DNA from: Earliella scabrosa
Lineage: Eukaryota > Basidiomycota > Agaricomycetes > Polyporales > Polyporaceae
Direction of reading: 5' to 3'
Assembly (NCBI GenBank): GCA_022605405.1
Contig: JABYQQ010000032.1
Span: 139,001 to 203,000 of the forward strand
Length of the DNA stretch: 64,000 nucleotides
Under the pieces are notes generated by a model. That model searched no databases, had not been told where the DNA came from, and was given only the letters and a program-made list of their open reading frames with translations. A program made the position numbers and the translations under genes. Below, one piece after another: positions 21,618-33,741 of this stretch; the stretch's first letter is position 1, and each line of letters opens with the position of its first letter.

Positions 21618-22945
21618 TTAATTGCAGGCTGGAGCACGCACCTCGTCCACCCGGCAGTACCTCGTGATGACCCTCTTCCCGGCCTGTACGACGCCGCACA
21701 ACCGCTCCTCAACCCTTTTCAGGACCCGCCTTGCCTCCTCCGCCGGGTCCCAGCCGAGCTCTTCCTTCAGCTGCACGATGAATTCGACCTCCTCCAGCGC
21801 GTCAAACTTGGCGTCATCCAGCACGTCGTTGACGCGTTCCAACGCCGGCCAATCGACCACCGCGCTCATCTCGGTCTGGAACTCCACGCGGACGTCGATC
21901 GTCAGCCTGCGGATCGCGCGCGAGGGGATGCCGTGCTCGAGAAACGGCGCGAGCAGATACCACGGGCCGGGACACATGTTGTACGAGTCCATGAACACCG
22001 TCAGGGTGCGCAGATCCGTGAACCTGCCAAAGGGCTCGTAGTCGTCCATCTCCGCTGTGTGCAAATGTATATCAGCAAGACACGATACGGGAATCGGCCG
22101 AGCACCAACATGAGGGTCCAGCACTCACTTTCTGGGGTGCGTATCGGCATTGCCAGATGCCTCACGCTCGGTCCGAAGCGCGAGAGGACATAATAGGGCG
22201 CTCGGGTAGAGAACGGGACGACGATCGTTTCGAGCGTGGCCGCAGACGGGCTCTTCGCGAGCCACTCAGCGATCTCCGACGTCGCGCGCGTGGTCGAGTC
22301 GGGGGAGAACGCGAGCCGGGATAACCTGGGGCGGATCTGCAGGTCGGAGTTCTCGACGAACGGCATGGAGAAGCGTCGAGCCATCGATGGGTCCGCGTAC
22401 GTGATGCGGTGGAGATTGAGAGCTGTGAGGTTTGGGAGCGCGCAGACGAAGGCCTGGACATGCCGAAGCCCGAGGAGCGACATTCCGCTCAGAGTGAGCT
22501 CCGTGACAGACGTGAACCGGGAGAGTGCCTTGAAGCTACTCGATGGCATTGCAACGCTCCAGAACTGCAGCCCGAGGAACGTGATGGTCTTCAATCTTGG
22601 CAGCTTCTGAGGCTGGAGACGATGCAATGCCTCGCTGATAGGTATATGGCATTGGTGACTCAACCGGAGATCGACGATGCAATCGAGGTACTGGGTCATG
22701 ACGGTCTCGTCCAGGGCATTGTAGCTCACGGCGGCGAAGAGGATTTCGCGAGCAATGAGCAGCAATGCGCGGCAAGTGAGGGCAATAGCTCGAAGTGTCG
22801 TGACATCTCTAGATAGGCTCTGCAACATATCATATATGAGTTCTGGTGGCAGAGAGAGTAGCGTGACCGAGGTACGAGGAACGCGTGTCCTCGCCTCCGA
22901 GAGCTGCGACGGAGCGTGAATGAGCCTGCAGGAAGCGGCGATCAT
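21618..22945 (-). CDS. F-box protein, tandem paralogue
   Basis: Two exons, 22129-22945 and 21618-22054 (417 aa). The F-box is LLSLPPELIYDMLQSLSRDVTTLRAIALTCRALL at about residues 28-61. Leucine-rich strands follow (LKTITFLGL, VTELTLSGM, LTALNLHRI). The block FGPSVRHLAMPIRTPE comes just before the phase-1 intron, exactly where the neighbouring F-box gene has its own intron. The C-terminal exon is acidic and helical (ALEEVEFIVQLKEELGWDPAEEARR). The gene probably starts at this Met; a shorter start just before the F-box cannot be excluded. It would act as an SCF adaptor of unknown target. Confidence 0.82.
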
Positions 22946-23525
22946 TTGACTCTGACATGGACGTTAGACTTGTCAAATACACAACAAAGAGCGGCGGCTC
23001 GAACCTTGGTCGTATGTACGGGGAGATTCGGGGTCGGCTGGACGTTGAGGCCTGAACACAAACGGGGGAGTCGTGGCCCACAATGACTTGCGGACTTCCA
23101 CTTGAACTTTGACTAACACTGTTGTGGGACCCAATCGCCATATCAGGTCAGTTTCCCACACTTTCCAGCGTATTGGTCCGTGTTCAACTTCTATGTAAGT
23201 TGAAGCCAAGTTGAAGCTTTGATGCGTTACACCTGTGGTGCAACAGAGGACAAACACAGTATCCGTGCGATACTAGTGGTGAACAGACAATCAAATCGGC
23301 TCACATGTAAGCAGCTTGCTTCACGATGTTGACAGCGGCGTGCCGCCCCCACAAATTGCGCAGAGCGGCGAAGAGCGAAGACTTTCCGTACGTCGCAGCA
23401 TTTCCAGTGAATATGATACATGCGGTGTACCGTCCATGAGGTACAAGGTCCTTCGCGTGTGCTACCAGCACAAATACTGAGAAGCGCCGTAGGTCAGGGG
23501 GGGCGTCCCGTATCGAGGAAGCGGC
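22946..23525. other. Intergenic stretch
   Basis: About 580 bp with only short frames. The AAGTTGAAGC motif recurs twice near 23195-23220, and related words occur at 56515-56645, but I see no extended repeat. Confidence 0.35.
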
Positions 23526-25574
23526 CTAGGTAATAGCTATAGACGCACGTCAGCATCCGCGTAGCCCATACAGAGCGTCCTCACTCACTGTACTTTGGAC
23601 CTCCACCGCCCTCAGGGACAGTCCATGTGATGTCCTGAGTTGGGACCTTCACGTCGCAGAACTTGCAGTGGATGCAGTTCTGCGAGTTGATGACCAGCCG
23701 CTTGCCTTGCCACCCAGCCTTCTCCGCCTCGCTCGCCTTATCCGCCTCCTCGTCCTCCACATACTCGTACACCTGCGCCGGGCACCCGCGCCCGAGGAGG
23801 CCCGCATACTCTTCAACGTTCGTCTTGACATGCTCTCTCCTCACCTCCGCATCTTCCGTCCACCGCTCCGTCTGCAGGCCCTTGCCGGGCTCGCTGCCTT
23901 CCCTCCCGACGTCTTCACTTTCCGCAAGGTATCTCCTTACGCGCAGATGCACTGGCTGGTCCTCTGCATGGTTCGTGCCCGTGAGCGTCACGCTCGTCAG
24001 CAGGTCGGTCGACAGCGGGGGTTCGAACGGCGGGTAGTCGATCGGCTTGCATTCGCGGGCGCGCTTAGTGTGCGCGGCGTCGCTCTTGCCCTCCGTATTC
24101 CGGAATGTCCATGGTGTCCGGCCGCGAAGGAGGAGAGAGTCGATACCCGAGTACGCAACCCCGCCCCAGAGCCCTAGCCCGGTGTTGAACGAAGGGCGCA
24201 CGTTGCGAACCTCGTAGAGATCATCGTAGATCCAGCTCTTCTTGAAACTCTCCTCGTATGCGCTCATGTCTGCGGGTTCGTCTGAAGAGGACTCGGATGC
24301 GAGGGCGTCGAACGCAGCCTCGGCGGCAAGCATTCCGCTCTTCATTGCATTGTGTGTGCCCTTGATCTTCGCGACGTTCACGAAGCCAGCTGAGCAACCA
24401 ATGAGAGCACCACCGGGGAAGTTGAGTTTGGGCACGGACTGAAGGCCACCTTCGTTCAGTACACGCGCGCCGTAGGCTATCCGCGTCGAGTCACCAGAGA
24501 GTAAGTCGCGGTAGTATGGGTGGTGTTTCATGCGCTGCATAGATCGGTTACTACTGCATTCGCCAACCTAAATGAATGTGTGTGCGCGCACCTGTAGCTC
24601 CCTATAAGGGCTCAGGTGAGGGTTGGAGTAGTCCAAACCGATCACAATGCCGAGGGACACCAAGCCGTCCGCCATGTGATAGGTCCAGCCGCCTCCGTAT
24701 GTTTGGAAATCAAGTGGCCAGCCCATGGTATGGACAACCTTTCCAGGCTCATGTTTGTTAGGGTCAACGCGCCATACCTCCTTGAGCCCAAGGCCGTATG
24801 TTTGGGGGTCGCGACCTTCGCGAAGCTTGAAGCGCCTGATCGCTTCCTTGGAGAGGGAACCGTGTGCGCCTTCTGCGAGTAGGGTGACGCGCGCGCGGAA
24901 CTCCATCCCGGGCTCAAACGAATCCTTCATGCGCCCCTGGCGGTCAAGACCGACCTCGTTGGTGCGCACACCCAGGACACTACGACCGTCTTCACCATAG
25001 ACAAGGCCCGCACCTGCAAAACCGGGATAGACCTCGACGCCCATCTCCTCCGCTATGCTGCCCAGCCAGGCGGTGACTCGGGAAAGGGAGATGACATAAG
25101 TACCCATCTTGGCCATTTGAGGGGGCTGGGGGATGCGGACGGAGAACTTTTCAGTGAAGAAGCGCATGGATGTGGATGTGGTAGGTTGTGTGAGGGGATG
25201 GCTATCTCTGCTCTTCCAGTCTGGTAGGAGTTCGTCGAGCGCGCGAGGCTCGAGGACAGCTCCTGAGAGGATATGAGAGCCTATGCACGCGTCAGGTCAT
25301 ATGTCGGCCGACAGCGAGTAGGAGACGCACCAACTTCAGCACCCTTCTCGAGGACGACAACGCGCACTTCGCGCCCCCTCTCCTGCTCTAGTTGCTTCAA
25401 GCGAATGGCAGCACTCAGGCCGGCGGGCCCTCCACCGACGATGCAAACGTCGACTTCATCGCTCGCACGTTCCACACTGTTAGGGTCGAAGAGCTCTCGT
25501 CGCCGGGGCCCGGTCGAGTGCAATGAGCGCAGCAGACGAGGCGAAGCTGCCCCCAGTCTACAGCGGGCGAGCAT
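23526..25574 (-). CDS. etfdh: Electron transfer flavoprotein-ubiquinone oxidoreductase, mitochondrial
   Basis: Four exons: 25331-25574, 24592-25280, 23589-24534 and an 11-nt last exon at 23526-23536 (629 aa). The start at MLARCRLGAASPRLLRSLHSTGPRRR gives a typical mitochondrial presequence. The FAD-binding motif VDVCIVGGGPAGLSAA follows at about residue 42. HILSGAVLEPRALDELLPDW, FFTEKFSVRIPQPPQM and NFPGGALIGCSAGFVNV are family blocks, the last being the second FAD contact. The C-terminal 4Fe-4S region has NCIHCKFCDVKVPTQDITW, with an earlier Cys in RGCPAQVYEYV. The enzyme passes electrons from ETF (fatty-acid and amino-acid oxidation) to ubiquinone at the inner membrane. The terminal micro-exon adds only the last residues. 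Confidence 0.95.
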
Positions 25575-25987
25575 GTCGAGTCTGTCGAAGAGAAATGCGG
25601 GGAAAGAGAGAGCAGCACCACAGTCGAGCACGGACACGGACGGCCTTTGACGGAGTCCGACATGGCTGCGAAGCGCCCGGGAATTGGAACGTCACCATTG
25701 GCTCACGCCTCGCTTGCCGCAATCACGCGACTCATGACGCGGTGCCACGTGGGCGCGTCGCGGTGTCGTGAGTCCAGAGCCAGCGAGAGCAGACCCCGGA
25801 GACGGGTGCCGTCATACCGTCCAGCGCACATCGGACGCGCAGCTTGAGCCGAGACATATCCATGGCCGACTCTGAGCTCGCTCCTCTCCTCGCTCTTCTC
25901 CCTCCGCACATCCTCTAACTTATACCACAACCAATTCTCGCCTCTGGTTTGCCATTCTATTGCTCGTCCGTCACCGCGTATGCAACC
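25575..25987. promoter_or_regulatory. Divergent promoter between ETF-QO and the sugar transporter
   Basis: About 410 bp separating two divergent genes. There is an AT-richer stretch (ACTTATACCACAACC) about 70 bp before the transporter ATG. No coding sequence is supported. Confidence 0.4.
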
Positions 25988-28698
25988 ATGACCGGAGGCT
26001 TCTCTGGCATACCACTCGCTGAAGAGGGTGGCGATCGCGAGGACTCCCATCTTGCAGGCGTAGCTAGGATCCTTGGCCCGCGATGGGCTCAACTACCAGC
26101 AATCACAATTGGACTGCTCGGCGTACAGGTGTTCTGGTCTGTGGAGATGTCATATGGTATGTACCCGACAGACTGAGATACTACTACCTTTCGATGCGCG
26201 CGCGCGACTCACGCCTCCGCAAAGGCACCCCATACCTATTATCTCTAGGCCTCTCCAAGGCCGCCGTAGCCATGGTCTTCCTCGCGGGACCGATCTCTGG
26301 ACTTGTCGTCCAGCCCCTTATTGGTATGTCTCCATCCAATCTGTAATGGATACTCTCCAACCTGCCCTTCCTAGGTGTCCTCGCCGACAACTCAAAATCC
26401 CGCTTCGGCCGTCGGAGACCGTACATGGTCGTTGGTTGCGCAATATGTGTAGCTGCAATGCTGCTTCTTGGCTTCACCAGGCCAGTTGCCACTATATTCT
26501 CATCCAGTGGATCAATAGCGGTGAGCAAGAATACATTGGCATTGTGCCTGCCACTCCTCCGAGTTGAGGTTGAATGTGCTTGCTGTAGAACGACCTGCTC
26601 ACTATATGGCTAGCCATCCTAGCCCTGTTCACCATTGACTTCTCCATAAACGCCGGTACGTTCGTCCCCCGCGGTACAAGTGTACCGACCAAACCCATCA
26701 ATGTTCATGCGACGTGTATCGTTCAGTCCAGGCAGTTGACCGTGCTCTCATCGTGGACACATTACCATCTGCGGAACAAGCCGACGCCAACGCATGGGCT
26801 GCCCGTATGCTTGGGTTTGGCAGCGTCGCAGGTTACTTCATGTGCGTGCACCTGTATCATCTTGCGTCAGACAGGCCTGCACTGATGTATCCAGTGGCAA
26901 CATCGATATGACAGCAGTCTTCCCATTCTTGGGTAGTACTGAGCTCGAAGTTCTTGCTGTCGTCGGATCCTTCCTCCTACTCCTAACTCATGCTATCACC
27001 GCCTTCTGCACAAAAGAGCGGGTAGTTGTGTCAAGCAAGTGTGTACGGTCCCCGCCAGCTGTCTTCGGTTCATCCGCTGACCTTTACCCCGAAGACGATC
27101 CAATAAGAGTTTCTCGCGAGAACTGCGGGAAATCTGGAACAATGTATTCACCCTTCCTCCCGTCATCCGACAAATCGTACGTTGCATCACATGGCACGCT
27201 TTTTCGCGACTGACCACCGCCTTAGTGCATGATCCAGTTCTTGTAAGCATCGCCGAGCGTTGTGGACTTCGAATCTACCTGACTAACATGGCCGTAGTTC
27301 GTGGATAGGCTGGTTCCCGATGCTCTTCTACACTACTGCGTTCATTGGCGACCTCCACAAGGAGGCCTCTCCTCTGGCCGCTGACGATCCCGCACTCGAT
27401 GCCGAGGCGACTCGGCTAGGCACACGCGCACTCTTCTACTCGTCTATCCTCAGTTTCGCAGGAAATGTTCTTCTACCGTTCATCGTCGCCGAGTCCGCGC
27501 GTTCCAGACGTCTACTTGAGCGCAGGCTCGCACAGGCACGCAAGAGTTCGTGGGCTCGCATGTACGACCGCATGAAAGTTCACCTGACAAGTCTATGGGC
27601 GACAAGTCATCTCGTCTTTGCGGTCTGTATGTTCGCTACATTGTACGTGCAGCCCAAATGCCGGGTTGGGGTAGAAACTCATCTGTCTTGCAGCTTCTAT
27701 TCGAGCGTACTTGGCGCGACGTTCTTCACCACGTTGACCGGCTTCTCCTGGTCGATCACGCAATGGGCACCATTCTCCCTGGTACGTGCTTCACGAATGT
27801 CTAAATCAGAGGGATATTCACAGTGCACCAAGCTAGCGGAAGCGATTCTGACCGATTCCTCTGGCGACGGTGGCGCCATCGTCCTCAACGACACTAGAAC
27901 ACACCGACGGTCAGGGTCAATCACGCTGGGAGGGGACGATCACGAGCGCCAATTCCTAGTCGGCGACGACGATGACGATGATGAGCCCCCGTCTGCCAAG
28001 CACCTAGAACGACATACAGCCCCCGTCGAGGAGGACGTCCGTTCATTTTCCTCCGACGCATCCATGAACTCCTCACCAACCCACTCGGTCGACTCCGACG
28101 GTCGGCCTAGACCACACCGGCGTAGCCACAGCTCAAGTCCCCCAGACGACGACGACGGCGAGCCGGCATCGGAAGCCACGCTGCTGCAGAACGCAGCGGC
28201 GCGGACGAGTCATCTCGACGTCCAGTCGCTCGTGTCCGACTCGTCCACCCTCCATGCGGAGGACGAGGACGAGCACAAAGCGGGCGGCGGGCTGGCGGCG
28301 AAGGCGGGGATCATCCTGGGCATCCACAACGTGTTCATCGTCATCCCGCAATTCATCATGACCGGGATCGCGTCTATCATCTTCGCGCTGCTCGACTCTG
28401 GCAAGGCGGCTCCGAGCGCTGTCACAGACCCCGCAAACGCAAACGCGACCGCCCCCAACCTGCAGGACATGGGTGGTGACCTGTCTGATCGAGGGGAGGC
28501 GCTCGTCTCTGGAGGCGGGTCTAATTCATACGCAATCATCTATCGGTGAGTCAATTCTGGCGCGTCTGGTCGGATCCCCTGCAATCGGTAGCTCTGTTGC
28601 TGACATATGTCCTTATTGTGCACAGACTAGGAGGGTTGTCGGCCACGATTGCGTTCGTGTTGACGCTGCGACTGGCGCGTGAGCTGCGACATCACTGA
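25988..28698 (+). CDS. SLC45/SUT-like sugar-proton symporter (MFS)
   Basis: Multi-exon membrane protein from ATG 25988 to TGA 28696-28698. Early exons join as EMSYG/TPYLLSLGLSKAAVAMVFLAGPISG and PLIG/VLADNSKSRFGRRRPYMVVG. The latter carries the R-x-G-R-R loop between helices 2 and 3 seen in plant and fungal sucrose carriers and in SLC45 proteins. Later segments are VQAVDRALIVDTLP, IGWFPMLFYTTAFIGDLHKEA and FSWSITQWAPFSL. A long acidic, Ser-rich cytosolic loop (about 150 residues, including runs of Asp) precedes the last helices (GIILGIHNVFIVIPQFIMTGIASIIF, ATIAFVLTLRLAREL). It probably imports sucrose or an alpha-glucoside with protons. Several internal exon edges were not fixed base by base. 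Confidence 0.85.
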
Positions 28699-29093
28699 GT
28701 AGTCCCGGAGTACACCTGAGATTTGGGGGTTGGAATGACACTCCTGCTGTATGTATCATGTTTGTTCGGGCCATGCAGCGACGACGTGAACACTTCTTCA
28801 GTTCGCCCATGCGCCCATCCCTCCTCACTATCACTATATTACCGCGTTCGCGTGCATTAATTGTAATAGAGTATGTTGGACGAGCATGTTCCGACTCCAT
28901 CACACCGGCATATATGGATGGCAGCTAGCATCCTGGCACTGAATAAGAGGTGCGACGCGGTAGCGTCGAGTGCGAGTACCGTATAGTGGGGCGCCTGGAC
29001 CGGCGCTCCGTGTCGGACCGCTTGGAGAGGAGCATGTTCAGCCACGGCGCAGCCACGCTCTCTACCTTTATCCACCACTACCATCGGGAGACC
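28699..29093. promoter_or_regulatory. Intergenic region upstream of URC4
   Basis: About 395 bp between two plus-strand genes. It includes an AT-rich patch (GCATTAATTGTAATAGAG) about 240 bp before the URC4 start. No gene is seen. Confidence 0.4.
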
Positions 29094-30757
29094 ATGAACC
29101 CACTCGCAGTCAACTCTCCGGAGCAGACAGCGGCCTATTTGCGGACGCTGCCAGCCATCCGTGAGCGATGTGGTCGTGTGCACGCACTCGCCCAGGAAGG
29201 CAAGCTCGAGTACTTCGAATACCATCCTGAAAAGGAAGCGGATGCAGCTGCGTTTTGCATCGAGATCATGAAGGCATGTGCACCACGCAATACGATAATC
29301 CACAATCTAACATCTCTATCTCTCTCTAGCGTGATTTTGGCACCAACTTTGCATCGGTGGGCTCCTTGAACCTGCCATGCGTAAGCTCAGGCTCATGGCA
29401 GCTCCTCGTAGATCCCGCCTCACGGCAGGTGGATGCATCTCGATGCAGGACGCTCACGAGTGGACCCCCTTATTGCCAAGTGGAAGGGCTCCCCGAACCC
29501 TCCAGACACTAAAGAGATAGCAAGGCGACTTATCGATCTCCTCCTCGTCTCTGTCCTGCTTGATGCCGGTGCAGGCAACGCATGGACATTCAAGGAAGAG
29601 GCCTCGGGGCAAAGTTTCTCGCGCTCTGAGGGTCTTGGCGTGGCAAGCATGGCCATGTTTGAGCAAGGCCTCTTCTCGGGCGACCCTGCAAATCCTCATC
29701 AGGCCGATGGTATGAACTCGTGCAGTAACGATCCCCCTAGCCCGGAAGCTGATAGATACATTCAGCGGTGGGGCTTTCCAAGATCACTGCCCAGAAGGTG
29801 GGGTTAGCCATGCAAGTTTCCGATTCGAACCCGTTGGTCGGCCTAGAAGGGCGATCATCCCTGCTCGTCAATCTGAGCAAAGCCCTCAAAGCGAACCCCA
29901 CATTCTTTGGTACAGCCGCTCGCCCCGGCCACCTCGTTGGTGTGTGCGTCACGTTCCTACCGTGACGCCAATCTCATGACTACCACAGACTTCCTCGACT
30001 CGGAATCGAAGGTTGAGAATGGGACGAAACGCGTGCACATCTTCTCCCTCTGGAACGCGCTCATCGAGGGGCTCTCCCCAATCTGGCCAGCCACCCGTAC
30101 AACGCTCGGCGGTGTGTCTCTCGGAGACGTATGGCCATGCAATGCGCTCAAGAAGCAGAGCGAGGCCACCGGAACGTACACCGAAGGCGACGAACTCGTC
30201 CCATTCCACAAACTCACCGGCTGGACCACTTACAGCCTCATAGTGCCTATCGAGAAGGTCCTTGGATGGAAGTTCGAAGGGATCGAGTTCATGTTCGGTC
30301 TACCAGAGTACCGGAACGGTGAGACGGATCTCCAGTACGAAGTTATCGAGCATCACTCAATCATGGTCTACAGGTGGCTTGCTGGTCGACCTTGGAGTCC
30401 TCTCGTTGCGCCCCGGAGTGCTCGATGCGTCTGCATATCCCGACCCCGACACGAAGATCCCGAAGCTTCTCCCGTCGCACCCTGCCATCATAGAATGGAG
30501 GGCCATGACTGTCATTGAACTGTACGTTTTTTCCTCTGCTCTCCGTCCGTCCGAAACCCGACTAAGAACGAACTCGCGATAGCGATCGAATTGCAGTAGA
30601 GATCCGGAAGCAGCTCGGTTTGACCACCGAGCAGCTCACGCTCGCGCAGGTGCTCGAGAGCGCGACCTGGAAGGGCGGGCGAGTGATCGCGAAGCAGAAG
30701 CGCCCTGCAACTGGTGGTCCTCCGATTGAGATTGAGAGCGACGGTACGGTGTTCTGA
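29094..30757 (+). CDS. urc4: Uracil catabolism protein 4 (DUF1688)
   Basis: Seven exons: 29094-29273, 29330-29356, 29412-29709, 29766-29939, 29989-30318, 30374-30521 and 30583-30757 (443 aa). The frame is continuous through the family blocks RDFGTNFASIPPHGRW, LIDLLLVSVLLDAGAG, SRSEGLGVASMAMF, FLDSESKVENGTKR, DVWPCNALK, HKLTGWTTYSLIVPIE and HPAIIEWRAMTVIEL. The first intron appears to use a GC donor (AAG|GCATGT...CTCTAG), because no GT gives an open frame. The second exon is only 27 nt. In yeasts, Urc4 is needed to use uracil as a nitrogen source in the reductase-independent URC pathway; its exact reaction is not settled. No other URC genes lie in this window. Confidence 0.9.
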
Positions 30758-31126
30758 TGAAAGAGGCGGGGATAAAGGAACACAGACAATTGGAAAGTCG
30801 TCATTGTAATATTACTTGTGAATCCGGCCTTTGAAAGCGGGTTCAAATCTGCGATACTATTTCTGTTTCTTTTGATCTGTATGAAGAGGAACCGGGTCGA
30901 GGAATCAGCACGGACATACGGTAGCCTTCTTACAAAGATCAAGCGGGCTTGTGCGCGCCAACTTGGTCCGACGAGCTCCCGGTAGCGTCTATCTATTACT
31001 ATAAACCCTGACCTTGCACTCTCGTTCTCTCACGAGACCATTCCAGCCGCAAGGTAGGTACACCTTACTATCGCAGTCCTAATACTGTCAAGGCGACGCT
31101 CTAATCTGGTTCTACAGCTTTGGCTA
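30758..31126. other. Intergenic stretch
   Basis: About 370 bp. It carries an ACTATAAACC TATA-like sequence near 31000, upstream of the damaged F-box gene. Confidence 0.35.
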
Positions 31127-32375
31127 ATGATGATCGGGCTGACAACTCTTCCACCCGAAGTCGGACTTCACATTCTAGTATCCCCTTGACATCACGACCC
31201 TCAAGAATAGCTCGCTGACGTGTAGATACCTCCGTCCTCTCGCCCAATTTCACCTCTTCGCACATGTCAACTTCGATACCTTGGTCACACAGCCTCACGC
31301 TCTTGTCGAGCTCCGAAATCGCATCACGACCCTCCACTTTCACCCCGACGATCGCGAAAGACGATCGCGAGCAGCCATCGAGGACACCATAACGTCCATC
31401 CAACGAGTACCCCGTCTCAGGGCGTTTGTTCTTGTCGACCTCGCCCCATACCAAGATATCATCGGTTCTGCCCTACAAGATCGCTTCGTTGAATTCCCTT
31501 CCATCACCGAACTCACGCTGCGCAATATACAATATGTTCGAGTCCTCCACCTCCAGCATCTTATCACATCTCTCGTTAACCTCAAACGCCTGACTATGCT
31601 ACCCTACATCCGAGTGGCGCAAGGGTTGAGTGATATTGCCGCAAGGTCCCTCTATGTGAACCCTCCTCCACCTCCACGGCCTCCCGTGTCGGACAGACCA
31701 CGTCTGACTTACCTATCAATCTCTCCGTCGGGAGATTCTGACAGCCTCAATCTCGACGGCCACGATGCGCTTTTGCAATGGCTTCCCTCAACTCCGACTG
31801 CACAGTCCCTTCAGACCCTAACTGTGCCCAAGACTGCGTATGGCAGGCCCATGGTGGCGCTTGGAGCTTTTGGCTCGTCCGTCACAACCTTGTCTTTGTC
31901 GCTGCACCTTGGTGCTGTTCGAGGTTCGTACCGCCGCATGTTCAGGTCATGAAGGTTTCTGACCTACTCATCCACCCGTTTAGTGTCCGAAGTGAGCTTT
32001 ATCAACAATTACACCAACTTGCGTACCCTCGACCTCCACACGGTCACCCGAGCCACAGACTGCTGGCTGCGAATCTACCGTCTCCTAGATAACATCCGCT
32101 CTCCGAGCTTCCGCACCCTCGTCGTCCACTATGAGGCGAGCGCGATCCACAACCCGGCCCTCATCATCGAGACGCAGCTCCTGGCGCCCGTGGATACGCT
32201 CATTGACGCGAAGTTCGCGAGGCTCGAGCAGGTCCGGATCATCGCGCGGTACCTCGCCGAAGTCGACTCACAGGAGCGGAGGGATGCGCTGCGGGCCCAC
32301 TTTCATGCATCCATGGCCTGCCTGCATACGGCGGGCAAGCTAGAGGTTCATTTCGAGCCATACTCCGACTCCTAG
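31127..32375 (+). pseudogene. F-box-family gene with apparent frameshift in the F-box
   Basis: Starts MMIGLTTLPPEVGLHILVSP and hits TGA within the F-box. The next frame continues at once with ITTLKNSSLTCRYLRPLAQFHLFAHVNF and stays open. The break maps to the CCCC run at 31182-31185, where one extra base explains it. After this the gene reads normally: leucine-rich strands (ITELTLRNIQ, LKRLTMLPYI), the block FGSSVTTLSLSLHL, a phase-1 intron (31923-31983) and a second exon to the stop at 32375. The architecture and intron match the F-box genes at 20.9 and 22.9 kb. It could be a recent pseudogene, a sequencing error, or a gene translated from the internal Met at 31281 without its F-box. Confidence 0.65.
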
Positions 32376-32693
32376 CGTCTCGGCCCCGCCGATGCCTCGA
32401 TCGGTGTACTATCTTTAGTGCGTCCACCCGTAGACAATTCGCCCCCTAACCTCGCCTCATTGTTCCCATCCCGCGCAGAAGAACGAAGCTCCTGGAGACG
32501 CACGAAGATACGGTGCGGGACTTTTATCTCACCACTGGCCCGATTAGTTCTGGATAGAGCACCCATACCAGAAACTCGCAATGGATTCATTGAATGCTCA
32601 TGTAGTGATAGTGATTGGAATTGATACAGAGTATGTACAAATAATACCAATTGTTGATTCGCGGAGTCGAACTTGCAATTGTCGTGAGTGCGT
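32376..32693. other. Intergenic, convergent gene ends
   Basis: About 320 bp between the F-box-family stop and the AA9 stop. AT-rich near 32600-32660, consistent with 3' processing signals. No gene is seen. Confidence 0.45.
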
Positions 32694-33741
32694 TCACCCG
32701 CGCCAGACAGCCTAAGGCACAGGAGGAGGTCAGTGTCAAACGCGCCCACCACCACTAGTCCGATTGTACTTACGGGACCGGGCTGAGTGTAGTTGGCAGG
32801 GACGGGGTACTACGAGGACAGAGGTCAGTATCTCTGACGGCCGCGTGATTCCTATAGACTCACGTAGATATTGATGAGGATGCCGGGCTCCTGTAGATGA
32901 GCAAAGGTCAGTGCCACTCGTGGAGGCGATGAGTGCAACCAACGTACGTTGCCAGTGTAGACGCCGGGGATGGCGACCAAGGGGCCAGGCGTGCCGCTTC
33001 CGCCCCCGGTAACGTTGATTTGACCGCAAGAGATCTACAAAAACACGCTCGACATTGGACTCAATCGCGAGAATCAGCACAGGCACTCACGTAGAACTGG
33101 GCGCCGCCGTACGATCCCGCGGAGTGGAGAGCAATGTGCTCCACGCGGACGAGGTACTGGCCGTTGGGGAGGTTCCTCGGGAGAGTGAAGTCGACGGAGG
33201 CCATGCCGTTCGAGGGCCAGGAGATGCTCTGTCCGCCGTTTGTGACGGCCGAGATTTCGTGAACCTTGAACCAGACGCTGCCGGAGCCATCCCAGTTCGC
33301 GACATCGACACCTGAGGGGGCCTTCGCCATGTAGACGTTGGCGACACCCGGGTGGGAGATGCCACCGTTGCCGGCAAAGATGCCGATCTGGGAGCCGGCT
33401 GCGACGTTGATCGTCTGCGCGGTCGCGCGGGTCTCGACGTTGTAGCAGCGGAAGGCAGCGCTCTTCACGTCCGTGACCTATCAGGGTCGAGCACTCGTCA
33501 GTCGACCCGCCATGCATCGATGGTTTGCAGAAAGTATGTACGTACTGGGCCGTTCGAGTAGTGGTTGTCGGTCATGCGGACGTAAACCCAGTCACCAGTG
33601 TTGGCACCTCCCACCTTGAGGGCGGGGAAGGTGTCTATGGATTGTGTCAGCGTATGGCTCACGCGACGAGCGATCACCAAACATACAGTGCGCAAGAGCT
33701 TGGGCAGCGAGAGCCGCGAAAACGAGGAAGGGGGCGAACAT
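32694..33741 (-). CDS. AA9 lytic polysaccharide monooxygenase, copy 1
   Basis: Seven exons: 33687-33741, 33546-33634, 33091-33477, 32948-33034, 32864-32890, 32774-32809 and 32694-32711 (232 aa). The signal peptide [17 protein letters not shown] is followed directly by His, so the mature protein starts [11 protein letters not shown] with the His1 copper brace. The second copper His is in [17 protein letters not shown], and the axial Tyr is in [11 protein letters not shown], preceded by the conserved HIALH. The C-terminus runs [10 protein letters not shown]...[34 protein letters not shown]. The family cleaves cellulose (and some xyloglucan) oxidatively outside the cell. There is no cellulose-binding module. 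Exon 5 is only 27 nt. Confidence 0.95.

Noticed and set aside
22946..23240. Shared AAGTTGAAGC words with 56.5-56.7 kb
   Set aside because: Only short words match; no extended similarity was seen.
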